Part shown: piece after piece, positions 36,349 to 47,130 of the stretch | Position numbering within the stretch: the stretch's first letter is position 1 | Layout: each line of letters begins with the position of its first letter | NCBI GenBank assembly: GCA_017607445.1 | Contig: JAEVHH010000001.1 | Span: 1,798,001-1,862,000 of the forward strand | Length of the DNA: 64,000 nt | Reading direction: 5' to 3' | Source: Histoplasma ohiense | Taxonomy: Eukaryota > Ascomycota > Eurotiomycetes > Onygenales > Ajellomycetaceae | Notes under the pieces: model-generated | What the model was told of the DNA's origin: nothing | Seen by the model: only the letters and a program-made list of their open reading frames with translations | Database searches by the model: none | Position numbers and translations under genes: made by a program

Positions 36349-36600
36349 CAAAGAATGTGTGAATTGAATTGTGAAGAATGACCTGCACAATTCTCTGATT
36401 TAAATTCAATTGAGAATCTCTGGATGACTATGAAGTGCTGTGTGTCAAAGATAAGACATAACTTATAAGAAACACTCTACAGAGCAGATGAAGAATGAAT
36501 TACAGAAGATATGAGATTCTATTACACAGAAGATACAGAATCTTTATCTTATAGAGTCAATGTCATAGCAGAATAATTTAGACTGGCCGTGTGACCATGC
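36344..36600 (+). mobile_element. Tc1/mariner transposase remnant, 3' piece
   Basis: At 36379-36435 one frame reads stop-PAQFSDLNSIENLWMTMK. This is the conserved WPAQSPDLNPIENLWKTMK block in which Trp became TGA, Ser became Phe and two Pro became Ser, all explained by C-to-T or G-to-A changes. Removing the LTR plus one target duplication leaves 106 nt from the Asp codon (36074) to the Glu codon (36412), one base more than the 105 nt of a D34E Tc1 active site. The insertion therefore split a former active-site region. Downstream reading degrades into stops. Confidence 0.7.
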
Positions 36601-36660
36601 ATGAGATCAGGATTCAGGACCAAATTTTTCCTCAGTCCCATTCTCAAATATCTTAGTCCT

Positions 36661-36821
36661 GGTCCCATATAGTGTTTATGAAATCAGTCACTTTACATGA
36701 TTTATATTATAATTCTAGTCCCAGATCATGTTTTATTTATAAATTATCAGTTCTGGTCCCATTTGGTCTCATTTGGTCCCATTTTACAAAATGGGACCAA
36801 ACGGGACCATGATTTACCCTG
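36661..36821. repeat. Subterminal GGTCCC repeats and possible right end of a DNA transposon
   Basis: TGGTCCCAT-type units at 36661, 36755, 36765 (GGTCTC variant) and 36775 are followed by inverted copies GGGACC at 36793 and 36803. TTTGGTCCCATTTTACAAAA with ATGGGACCAAA makes a hairpin. The block ends ACCCTG followed by TA at 36822, fitting a TA-target element. No matching left end was found, and it is unclear whether these repeats belong to the Tc1 remnant. Confidence 0.5.
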
Positions 36822-37167
36822 TACGTCATTCCTCACGAACTTAATCTTATTCGGCTTCTAGAAAAAGTTAAAAAGTAGTTACAGTACAGAGTTAAAAACT
36901 TAATTTTGTTTTCTCAAGGCTTTCCAGGATACTATTACTAGTACCAGCAGCAGCGATTGGGATTGAGGTTAACATTGGATTATTAAGGGTAAGTAAGGGA
37001 TTTAGGGCGAATAAAAAGCCCCAAAATAAGTTACAGATGGACTGGGTTGAAACAAACACGCCGAAAGCTGTTCTGGCAGAACTACGCCTAGATTGTTTTA
37101 CTCGTTGACTAATGATCTATAAGCACGATGGTGTCTATGTCTATATACCTCTATTCTCAAAGTGTGA

Positions 37168-37168
<1 letters not shown>

Positions 37169-37228
<60 letters not shown>
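37169..37228. repeat. (CA)n(TA)n compound microsatellite
   Basis: About 13 CA units run into about 17 TA units, ending 10 bp before the SET gene's stop codon. Confidence 0.9.
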
Positions 37229-37229
<1 letters not shown>

Positions 37230-37238
37230 CCCGATCAC

Positions 37239-38330
37239 TCATGCCTTCCAACTCTTCTGCTTCCACAGCCAATCTTCGAAATCGGGCTTACTCAGATCCC
37301 CCGGTATCGCCTCGACAGATTGCTCCCATTTCTTCGTTGACCCAAACAACCCGTGGCCAGCAGGATTGTCCGCTATTGCTTTTAACCGCATTGTCTCCGG
37401 GCTATCTTCGCCCTCCAATAGGACCCTCCCCTCATACGCTCGCTGCGCAAACACTTTTGCTCGCGCCTGGTCACTGTGCGCAATCGAAATCTGCAGCGCA
37501 TCATTGTACACCCTCGCAATCCTGGAGCCGGCGATGCCTTCGTCAATCAGCATGCGGAATAGGGTATATGCGTCTTGAATGCAATCGTCGGGTTTGGACA
37601 TCATGCGTCTCCCATCGCCCAGCACATGGTCAAGCCGGGCCATTTCCTCCAGTCGACGATCTCGCTTCCTGGACTCTTCACGGGGAACAGCGCAGACCTC
37701 ACATTGACATCTGAAGCCAAACGCTTCCTCAAAACATGCCTGGCGCTCGTCGTATAATTCCGTCCCGTCGACGTAGGCGATGGTGACCTCCTCGCCTTCT
37801 TCGATATCTTTAAATGAATGGATCGTAAGTCTTTCCAGGTTCTGATTCCATGTGTTTTGGGAATTCGGTTTGCATGAGTGATTAATCCGTGCTGCACGGG
37901 GGAAAATGGCACCCTCTGAGCCCCTGGCACCGAATGGCATTGCATTCGTTTTGATCGTTCCAATGACAGGGCTGCATTTGCCCTTGTGTGCATTGTGTAG
38001 TGAGAAAAACATATGTTGTTGCTTTTTGCTCAAGCTTTTGAGCTGCTTGAGGAAGACCATTTCCATAGACTGTAAATCTGTCGCCATGCTGGGGACGGTG
38101 AATAGGGGCTCTTCGAGTATTATCCGTGTGCCTTTGGGAATCATTGTCGTTGCAAAGCAGCCCAATCCTTTTCCAGGTAACTCTTTGATGGTATATAATT
38201 CATTATTGCTAATAGGCAACTGGTCACCCGTTGCGTGGATCGTTCCAACAGTATTTTCAGTTTTGGATTTCTTTCCCCCATTCACCACCGTCTGTCGCTC
38301 TGCATAAGAAAAGCCTTCGTTGAAGCTCAT
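37239..38330 (-). CDS. SET domain protein (SMYD/Set5-like protein methyltransferase)
   Basis: Single exon, 363 aa from the ATG at 38330 (MSFNEGFSYAER); the frame extends upstream only with a GTG. SET core: GKGLGCFATTMIPKGT (about 53-68), catalytic RINHSCKPN around 148-156, EEVTIAY with Tyr186, and post-SET CQC...C (Cys208, 210, 213) binding zinc. An alpha-helical C-terminal region follows, as in SMYD/SET5-type enzymes that use S-adenosylmethionine to methylate lysines. No MYND finger is visible between the SET halves. Substrate (histone or not) cannot be inferred. An upstream exon cannot be excluded. Confidence 0.88.
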   Translation of the reverse strand: MSFNEGFSYAERQTVVNGGKKSKTENTVGTIHATGDQLPISNNELYTIKELPGKGLGCFATTMIPKGTRIILEEPLFTVPSMATDLQSMEMVFLKQLKSLSKKQQHMFFSLHNAHKGKCSPVIGTIKTNAMPFGARGSEGAIFPRAARINHSCKPNSQNTWNQNLERLTIHSFKDIEEGEEVTIAYVDGTELYDERQACFEEAFGFRCQCEVCAVPREESRKRDRRLEEMARLDHVLGDGRRMMSKPDDCIQDAYTLFRMLIDEGIAGSRIARVYNDALQISIAHSDQARAKVFAQRAYEGRVLLEGEDSPETMRLKAIADNPAGHGLFGSTKKWEQSVEAIPGDLSKPDFEDWLWKQKSWKA

Positions 38331-39515
38331 TCTCAACTTCCTAAGAATGCCCTCAGGGTAGTGAATCAATGACCGGTTAGGGAGCACAGTCTCGTTTCTG
38401 GCGTTTTCTGGTGAATATGAGCTGAAGGTTTAGATGTAGAAAGAGGCGCACAGCTTTATGTACTTTTTTATGAATTGATAGCAGATTCTTTTTTTTTTTA
38501 TTTTTTTGTTGGCCGGCTCATTAGCGAGATAAGTAAGAACCGTTATAATAAATATCCAAAAACACGACGAGAAAGAGGAAACGGAATTTATATTAAACGG
38601 TGTGGCGCGCAGATCCGATGTGGGCATCTTGCTTCTATATTGTTCTTGGCACTGGAAGAAAATCGGGTTTGATGCTCTCAAAAGTGAGCCTCTGTAGGAG
38701 AGAAACCATTCGATGACGAACATTGTGCCTGTTCTCACATCCAGATAACGCTTTGATCCGCAATGGCGTGTTTTGAGGAGAGACAGGTGGTGGCATATAT
38801 TATGACCGTTGAATCGTTGCGGTTTTAAGCTAGCCGAAGGGAGTCAATGATTTAGCTTGGAACACCCCCAATATTCACATCCTAGTATCTTTCGATTCCC
38901 AATGGCTTTTCCCATCGCGCTCTGCTTTATCCGTCATATCCTTGAAACCCGGAATGACGAAGCGTAGCTGTGCACAACGTCTTCAAGTGGATTTCGGCTT
39001 AAGTTAACTTTGTTGGTGGGTGGCTAAATTTGGCCACACGGGACTACCTGGAGGATTTTTCTTGTTGAAGTTTGCCAGCAAATTGAAGTTGGTCGAAGAG
39101 GCGAAAGACTCCCAGACGACGGAAAGCCGGAAAACTTATGAAGATGTATTTTGTAGTAATGGCAATGAACAATGACGCCGAATTATTTCGAATGGGTTGA
39201 CCAAGACCCCAGCTGGAGTTTAACCTGACTTTAATGATCCAGGAAGAGCGTCAAGAATCTCTGTCTACTGGTATCTGGCAATTACCATGCTACGTAGTAG
39301 GTCCTGGCCAGGGGATCTCTGCATTTGGGCATCATTTTCCTCCATGAGAGCGGGGTAGCTGTCTTTTGTAACTGTGAATGAACCCTATTCGCAATCACCC
39401 GATGTGAACTACGAGGTTTAAATCGGTGAACCATGGGTGAGTTGTTCTTGTATTGCAAAATGAATGCGTGATAGCGATTCTAGCCCCTGGGGATTAGCAT
39501 TATGCCTGGTTAGGG
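38331..39515. other. Intergenic region
   Basis: Upstream of the SET gene and downstream of the Zn2Cys6 gene, both on the minus strand. No domain-bearing ORF or repeat beyond a short T-rich run (38488-38507). Confidence 0.5.
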
Positions 39516-41006
39516 CTATGGCACTACTGCCATGTCCATCAGCTTTTTCCCGATATTGGTAACTTGCTCAGACATCCCGCAAGCACGAACGAATATATCA
39601 TGACGATTCTTGTCCACAAGGTCGAGTGGTGTGGTCTCTACATTCGTATATGGGCCTTCTGGAATACCGGCGTCTCTGCCAGTGTCCTTCACGAACGATC
39701 CCGTCTCATTCCCGTTGCTATAGTTGTTTCTCCCATCTCCACGCCCATTCGTGTCCCATTGCCATCCCTCCTCTCTCCCGGCTCCAGTGTTGTGCATCAC
39801 AAAAATGGTCCGCAACTGTAAGAGGAGTTGGCGTGCCATGGTGTGGAAGAGAAACATTTTCATGGCAACTGCCGATGATATGGGGGGTTTGTAAGATCCG
39901 ATTCTAAGTTCCGGTAATTGTGTTACTTGGGCTTCAGGGGTCAGAGGCGTGGCGAAGGTTTTGACACAACATTCAATATGCGTAAAAATGCACTGGCAGA
40001 TGTCAATCACCCGATCGTAGCAGGACAGTATAAGTAGAAAGGTGGATCGATCTGGAACATGGCTACCTGGGCCGCTGCGTGCTCCCGGACTCGTGTCGGT
40101 GGGTGGATGATCTTTCTGGTTGTTTTGAGAAAATAAAATCGACGGAGAAATTGACGAGATATCTTCCAGAGATTGATTCTCTGATGGAATGGACCTGTGA
40201 GAATAAATGGTTCTTGAGACATCTAACAAAGTTTGGATGAGACAGAATGTCTCGTCAATCTCAAAAACACGGTTGGCCAGAGAGATTTGTATTTCGCTAA
40301 AGCTAGTGGACACGGGCGGCAATTTTGCTGCATGTTCGCACAGCTTTACATTTAAATCTGCCAGCTTTCGCACTTGCTGCACGATCATGCTTGGTTTATC
40401 AACCAGCGTGCCAGGTATGTCTTGACTCCAGTCTGTCAATGTTTTCCCACTGGAGCAAGGGGTGGGCATCAGAGGCTGGTTTGGAGGAGGTAGGATAGAT
40501 TCAACAAGGCCATTTCCGAACCTTGGGAGTGAGAAATCATCACACTCTGGAACTGATATATCTTGAGGTAACTCGTGCAACTCAGGCCATTGGCCGAATG
40601 CGGGATCGAAAGATGTTAAGTATGTGCTATCAAGCTCTAGCAATATGATATATTAGTTTTCCCTGTAATGACAATGAGGGAAACGCATTTACTCCTCCGG
40701 CGTAAGAGTGTACTTACCGTCTTCAACGTCTTCAGCCACTGCACCGCCAAAGGGGTCTTCTTCGATTTGACCGTTTATGCCTCCGCTACCACTCTCACCA
40801 TCCTCGTTTCTAAGTCTTCGCCTTTTTGAACGATGTCGGGGTGGCCGAAGAACAGTCCGCCGTTTCCTTACGCTGTAAACACAGGCCGTAGCATTCCGAG
40901 CGCATCTCAAGCAGCTCTCTTCATCTTGGCGTCTTTCGCATCGAAGTTTCTGCGAATGGCACCGGTCACAGGCAGCCCGGATCTGCCGATTGTCATCGTG
41001 ATCCAT
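39516..41006 (-). CDS. Zn2Cys6 transcription factor with AflR-like C-terminal region
   Basis: Two exons (41006..40718, 40636..39516) give 469 aa from MDHDDNRQIR; an in-frame ATG at 41123 would add 39 residues. The binuclear cluster is C13-x2-C16-x6-C23-x8-C32-x2-C35-x6-C42, preceded and followed by basic residues (RKRRTVLRPPRHRSKRRR). The C-terminal half (YDRVIDICQCIFTHIE, MKMFLFHTMARQLLLQLRTIF) resembles the AflR/PF08493-type regulatory region of secondary-metabolism regulators, but no polyketide or peptide synthase gene is nearby. The intron joins GAC-G to AG-CTT in phase (DVEDELDSTY). It is divergent from the GH127 gene across 1.3 kb, so that enzyme is the obvious candidate target. Confidence 0.85.
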
Positions 41007-42333
41007 AGTGGATAAAGATGGTAATGCGGAGGTCCTTTTCGGTCTCAATCTGATTTTATTCTGGCAAAATTTGGAGCAGCCGATGGTCAGCGGGAGAGAT
41101 GCAGCCCATGTTGATTTCGCCATGGGCCCACTAGGCTAAATAAACTATTCCATTGGCTAGTATGGATTGTGGCTCGATTGCTGTTGGCTTAGATCTTGCA
41201 TGAACCAACCATAGATCATGCATTCCAGATATACTGGGTAGAGCTTTACTAAGTACTTTAAAGCAGTTATTACTACGGCGTAATGCATGTTCACCATTCC
41301 CAGGATTACGGTCCATGAGGAGATAAAATCAATGCCTGCAAGGTAGATGAAGGCTGGTATATCGTTTTGACGGTGTCGTGGATCGTTTTCCATTAAACAT
41401 CCCCGCGATTCCTCGGCCCACTAACGACGCCACCGTCATGTTTGATCAAAGTCGATGGTGCTCTGCAAGCACTGTATAAATAACCTGGCTTGGTAACGGT
41501 AGAATTGATTGAAAACTTCAGAAGGTTTTATGCGCTGGCAAAGCCTCCAGTGCCGCACATAATGGTTGTTCTGTGGACAGAATGACCACATGGACATTCT
41601 GAACGACGGAAGCAAGGTTTGACCCTTGAATGAACATACAGTAAACGCTCTGCACTGTACAATAAAGGATCACCGGGCTGCAGGCCCTCCAAATATGCAG
41701 CTGCGGATTATTTTGGTAAATACAACAATCTCCGGAAATGTAGTGCTATTGGAGGCATGATAGAAAGGAGAACCATTTCTTATTGAAATCCTGCTATATG
41801 CACAACCCTTAACAGATGCAGATGCAACCCCAAAAAGGATGGACGTCACCTGATACCCATGACCAACAATCAGCAACATCAGCTCCTTGCGCCGCTCACA
41901 CTCCATCGGTGCTATACCAAGGTACGAGGTATCTCGACCCCTTTAGCAAACCCTAATCCGAACCCTAAACCTAACCCTAACTTAGACGGCGCCGGTGGGA
42001 TGAATCACGGCCCCCAGTTTCATCACAGGATGTTCCCCGCAAATCCCTGGCCCAGACAACAAGCGCCGAATCACACGGGACAATCACCCGATGGGGCTCG
42101 GTATACATGCTCTCTGAGTGTGTTTGTGTATTTAACTTATTAGATCTCTATCGTTCTTACCTCCGTTCCCTTTTAGCTCCCGTGCAGGATTGAACCGCAG
42201 GCTGGGCGGCCCTGGCATAAAATCAGCACAGATACTACTCTTATCCAGATAAGCTCGCCTTTCAATCGAGCAGGACAAAAGTAAGACTGCAGCAAGATAC
42301 ACAAGGAAGAGAAGGGACACAGAGCGGCCAGCA
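41007..42333. promoter_or_regulatory. Shared divergent promoter region between the Zn2Cys6 regulator and GH127 gene
   Basis: 1.3 kb separates the start codons. It includes a block of degenerate telomere-type units (41949-41984) and short domain-free ORFs. If the upstream ATG at 41123 is used, the regulator's N-terminus extends into this region. No clear CGG-Nx-CCG palindrome was picked out by eye. Confidence 0.4.
41949..41984. repeat. Interstitial telomere-type repeats (CCCTAA units)
   Basis: AACCCTAA, GAACCCTAA, ACCTAACCCTAA: about four degenerate copies of the fungal telomere unit in the divergent promoter. Confidence 0.7.
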
Positions 42334-44570
42334 ATGTGGCTTTCAGATTCAATGGCTTTTTCATGCTGCAGATACTTATATGTTTTTCATGTCTTGCTAC
42401 TTGTGTTTTCTCGCCTAATAACTGGGGGGGATGCTCACAGTCCGAGCGAAGACAACGCCAGGCTTCACGGGCAACAGCAAATAACCATCATGGATGACAG
42501 CCATAAAAGTAATTATTCTTCGCTCCTCAGAATAATCAATCTCCTATTAATCATTTTTTAACAGGCCTACTCCCCTTCGTTTTCAAAGCGCTCCCGCTGG
42601 GTGCCGTCAAGCCGCAAGGTTGGCTAAGGGATCAGTTGACTCTGATGGCGAACGGCCTTGCGGGCCACGAGCTTGACTTCTACCGCGTTGTCCGTGACAG
42701 TCGGTGGTTGGGTGGAACCCAAGACTACAGCGATCTCAACGAGGCTATGCCCTACTGGTTCAACGGACTGGTTCCGCTCGCTTATCTGACACAGGATAAG
42801 AGGCTGCTTGAGCAGGTCCGGAAAGTCGCGGACTACGTACTTACCCATCAGCAGGTGGACGGCTGGCTGGGGCCTGAAACTGTAGTGTCCCAAAGGAACT
42901 TTTGGGCTAGGACTCCCATGTTCTTGGGATTGGCGCAGATGGTGGAAGCCCAGCCTGGCGATGCCGAGGTAGAAAGGATTTTGAATGCGATGCACAAATA
43001 TGTTAACTTGATGCATTCGATGCTGTCTAACAATCTCCAGGGCCTGGTTTGGCATCATGGCGATAAATTCAACGAGCAATGGGGCCGATCCCGAGCGGCG
43101 GATATGATATTAGCTCTGCAGTGGCTTTACGAGACTGATCCTAGGGATAATGCTGATAAGATGTTTGAATGCATGGAGTTTTTCAAGAAAGGAGGGCACG
43201 ACTGGTCTTGGTGGTTCTCTGAGGGAAACTATATTAAAGAGGACCTTGATAAACTGCCGGGGAACGTGACTCGGACGCTATACCATTTCCTTCATGGCGT
43301 TAATGCTGGCCAGGGCTTAAAGGCTGGTGCAGTCATCAGGAGGTTTACACATGATGACGGTCTGCTAGAGTCTGCTCGGAGAGGAGTCAATTGGACGTTC
43401 CGCTACCATGGAAGCGCATCTGGAGGTATCCTTGCGGATGAGCGACTCGCACGTCTGAGCCCAGTACGGGGTACGGAGCTGTGCTCTGTTGTCGAGACAA
43501 TGTATTCGCTCAGCTACCTTTATCAGTCAATGGGAGATCGGGACTTTGCGGACCGATGTGAGCTAGCAGCTTTCAACGCGCTTCCTGTTATGGTGACCCC
43601 GGACTGGTGGGCGCATCAGTATATAGCTCAGATAAACCAACCCGTTTCCCATAGTGTCAGGCATCCACCATGGTATAATGTTGGTTCTAGAGCACAAACA
43701 TTCGGCCTAGAGCCTAACTACCCCTGCTGTACTGTTAACCACCATCAAGGATATCCCAAATTCGTGTCCGCTATGTTTGTGCGGAAAGGGGAGGATGGCA
43801 TTGGACAGGCGCTGCTTGGACCAGCTGAGGTACGAACCACAACAAGCTCAGGGACCAAAGTTAACATCAACTGTGAAACCGCCTATCCATTCGACAACGT
43901 ACTGTCTTACAAAATCGACGCAGGAGGACCATTTACATTTTCCTTCAGGGTGCCTTCGTGGGCTGACAATGCCAAGTCCTCAGTCTCCGTCGACAGCGCT
44001 GCAGGCACTTCCTTAAAGCCCAGCCCTGCGACAGGGATGCACGATGTCTCCATAACACAAGGGAAACATGTAGTCACCGTCTCGTTCGCTACTGAAATCC
44101 GCGTGGAGAAGCGTGCCCGCAACACCGTCGCTGTTTACTATGGAGCGCTTCTCTACGCCGTCCCGATCGACTCACGCGTCACCTATGTCAAGAGCAATTA
44201 CCCTGGCGCACCTGATAGTGCGAGAGAATACACGATGACGCCGTCCTCGAAATGGGCGCTGGCGATTGATCCATCGACGCTCCGCTTCAATGCTCTGACC
44301 GCTCGCGGCGACGACGGTGCGGCAGCACCCAACAACGGAAGTCAGCTTCCAAACCCGCTCTGGGCAGAAAAAGCGACATTGACTTCAATTTCGGCGCGGG
44401 CTTGTGAGATTAAGTGGGAGTTGACGGAGCCGAAGGGGGAAGGCTATGCGCCGGACCCGCCACGAGAATCGGAGCGGGAGTGTATTGGGAAGCCATTCGA
44501 TGTTAAATTAATGCCGTATGGGAGTGCCAGGTTGCATATGGCGGAACTTCCAACGGTTAAGTTGGAGTAG
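42334..44570 (+). CDS. GH127/DUF1680 family glycoside hydrolase, probably secreted
   Basis: Two exons: 42334..42508 and 42565..44570; 726 aa, or 719 from a second ATG (42355). The N-terminus has a hydrophobic stretch (YLYVFHVLLLVFSRL) consistent with a signal peptide. The exon join gives KSLLPFVFKALPLGAVKPQGW, the start of the DUF1680 alpha/alpha barrel. Family beta-L-arabinofuranosidases bind zinc through Glu-x-Cys and Cys-Cys; here E363-L-C365 (GTELCSV) and C446-C447 (NYPCCTV) fit. Glu351 in ADERL may correspond to the acid/base residue. The second half is beta-sandwich. The 55-bp intron is short but phase-correct. Likely role is removing arabinofuranose from plant cell wall or glycoprotein; the exact substrate is unknown. 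Confidence 0.88.
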
Positions 44571-45502
44571 AATTGGGCTGGACTTGCTTTTCGCTTTCGT
44601 TGTTTTGTGATGATTTTGGCTTTTAGTTTTGACATGGTGGATACTTTTGTTCTTATCAGATATTAAATAGAAAACGTCATAACACTACACAGTTAGCTAC
44701 CCATGGGATATATATGAATATATAGGTGGTTATGTGAATCAGCCTGGCTATCAATACACTTCTGGCTTCAAAACTTCTGATCAAGAGCTCAGAGTTTTGC
44801 CAAGAAAATTGTGAACCGTAAACCAAAACTCAGTTTTGCCATCTACCCTTTTCAACACAAGGCCAGAGATACAATTGAGTGTTAGAACCAAGGTTAGGTT
44901 ACTGAGAAATCTGAGAAACAACAACCACCGCCCCCTATACCCATTGTCTGTGGCACTGCGGCTTAAACAGTGGCGTGCAATAGTCATGTCCAGAAACACC
45001 TTTTGCACGTGAAGACTGGCATCGACGGCGGCCACGGAACAACCTGGTCCCGACCCCTGACCCAAAAAATGATTCTGATGAGGATCCATGGATACTTCAT
45101 CTCTGGCATCGGAGAAGAATTCAAGCGAAGAAAAGCAATAAAAAATGATGCCTCGTCCGTTTCATTCTATGTAGGAATCCGCCAACCCTCTTATCGCCAA
45201 TCACTTCTTCCTTTGCCTCTCCTCGCCGCCGTGTCACCCGCGCCTGCCCCTACCTACCCCTTGTACCGTGTCTTTGGGGGAAGGGTTGACCTGAGCAACC
45301 AAAATAAATAAATAATTGCCCGAGAGAGTGGAGAAAAAGAAAGAAAGGGAAAAAAAAAGTATAAGAAAGGCCAAGAGGCGCCGGGGAATCCAAGCCGTTG
45401 GCGGATTGTGACGAGAAGGTCAACGCCTCAAACTCAGCTATTTCTCGGCTCTTTTCATCTTCGTGCCTCATTCTCCCATTTCCCTTTCTTAAATAGGTCT
45501 CG
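44571..45502. other. Intergenic region
   Basis: GH127 3' region and ceramide synthase promoter. The last 200 bp are A/G-rich (GAAAAAGAAAGAAAGGG). No supported gene. Confidence 0.5.
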
Positions 45503-47130
45503 ATGTCGCGACCGCGGAAGTCCAGTAATCTCGGTGCAGATATCAGAGGAGACACTGGAGCTCCTGCGATATCCACTATGAATTCTCATTCGCCATCCCC
45601 TGAAGCTCCGTCGGTATGTTCTCTGTTCTCTGTACCACATAACCCCCTGCTCCTCCACATATACTCCATTTCTTCCCAGCGCTTTTTTTTCAGAAATCGA
45701 ATTTCTCAGTTCTATCCGCTAACATTTGATTCTGTGCTTCTCATCCGATGGTAGGTACGGCACACACAGCGTGGAGCGTCTGAAAGGAGCGGAAAATCAC
45801 ACTCCAAGCGGCGACGGGCGCGGTCATTCTTCCGGCGATGGAAAGATACCTCCCTCAAACATACGTGGCTAACACCACTTATCCTATTGCTCATTATCCT
45901 CGCCACATACGCAGTGAACCCGACAGAATCCAACCCAGTCCACAGTGCTATCTTCCTCTCATACCCTAACCCCCCTGAAACTCCCGGCGGCCCCATCATG
46001 TACGGAAAGGGCAAGAAAGATCTCGCCTTCGTCGGTTTCTACACAATTGTTCTCTCCTTCACCCGCGAATTCATCATGCAACGAATAATACGACCGTGGG
46101 GCGTATACTGTGGGATCAAGAGCAAGGCTAAATTGGCCCGGTTTATGGAACAGGTGTACACGGCGATCTACTTTGCTTTATTCGGGCCCTTTGGGCTCTA
46201 CGTCATGAGCAAGACGGATATCTGGTACTTTAACACGACGCCAATGTTTGAAGGGTTCCCACACAGGCTGCATACAGCGGATTTCAAGGCTTATTACTTG
46301 CTCGAGGCTAGTTACTGGGCGCAACAGGCAATCGTGCTGCTTCTGCTGCTGGAGAAGCCCAGGAAGGATTTCAAGGAACTAGTCGCGCATCATATTATTA
46401 CCCTGGCGCTTATTGGGCTCAGTTACCGCTTTCATTTCACCTACATTGGTCTTGCGGTTTATATCACTCATGATATTTCGGACTTCTTCCTTGCGGTATG
46501 CCGTTAATCCCTTCGTGTTCGTATTCGTTCGCAGCTATTCAAGCTAACTTCTTGATGACTCAGACCTCCAAAACTCTCAATTACCTGGACTCCGTCCTCA
46601 TCGGTCCATACTTCATTACGTTTATAGGCGTCTGGATATACATGCGCCATTACCTTAATCTCCGCATCCTCTGGGCAGTTCTTACGGAATTCCAAACCGT
46701 CGGTCCCTTTGAACTCAATTGGGAAACCCAACAGTACAAATGTCGTCTCAGCCAAGTTATCACTTTTGGCCTTCTCAGCGCACTACAAGCCGTCAACCTG
46801 TTATGGCTGTTCCTAATCCTCCGCATTGCAAAGAACTACGTCTTGAGCGACGTGAGGAAGGACGAGCGGAGTGAGGACGAAGAAGAAGAGGAGCAGGAAG
46901 AGGACCAGCAGCCCACGCTTACCAAAGATGCTCAAGTTTGCGGCAATGCTGGGACTGGGACTGGAGCCATTGGCTCTGCGAACAATGGTAGCGCGGATGC
47001 AACGCATGTTACGAGGAGGACAGCCAAGACTAAGGAAAACGATGCTGTCACGGGCCCGAGAGCTATAGTTAATGGAGCTACGACGGTTGACTCTCAATCG
47101 GCCAAGCCGGTGCTGGACTACAACAATTAG
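45503..47130 (+). CDS. LAG1: Ceramide synthase, Lag1/Lac1 family (TLC domain)
   Basis: Three exons (45503..45613, 45755..46495, 46564..47130) give 472 aa. A basic N-terminus (KSHSKRRRARSFFRRW) precedes TM1. The TLC/Lag1p domain spans about residues 125-385, with the Lag1 motif containing catalytic His249-His250 (VAHHIITLAL) and the ITHDISDFFLATSK segment with His276-Asp277; the second intron falls in that segment and joins in phase. The C-terminal tail is acidic (DEEEEEQEEDQQ) and then low complexity. It acts in the ER membrane, joining acyl-CoA to sphingoid bases to make (dihydro)ceramide. Fungi usually have two or more; which fatty-acid class this one prefers is not readable. Confidence 0.95.

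Larger units (their letters stand above)
34427..37238. other. Degenerate and transposon-derived zone
   Basis: Holds a T47 tract, a frameshifted membrane-protein relic, a mutated Tc1 transposase, a solo LTR, transposon-end repeats and a CA/TA microsatellite, each listed separately. No intact gene is seen. Confidence 0.7.

Noticed and set aside
39516..44570. Secondary-metabolite gene cluster around the AflR-like regulator
   Set aside because: No polyketide synthase, peptide synthetase, terpene cyclase or tailoring oxidase gene within the window.
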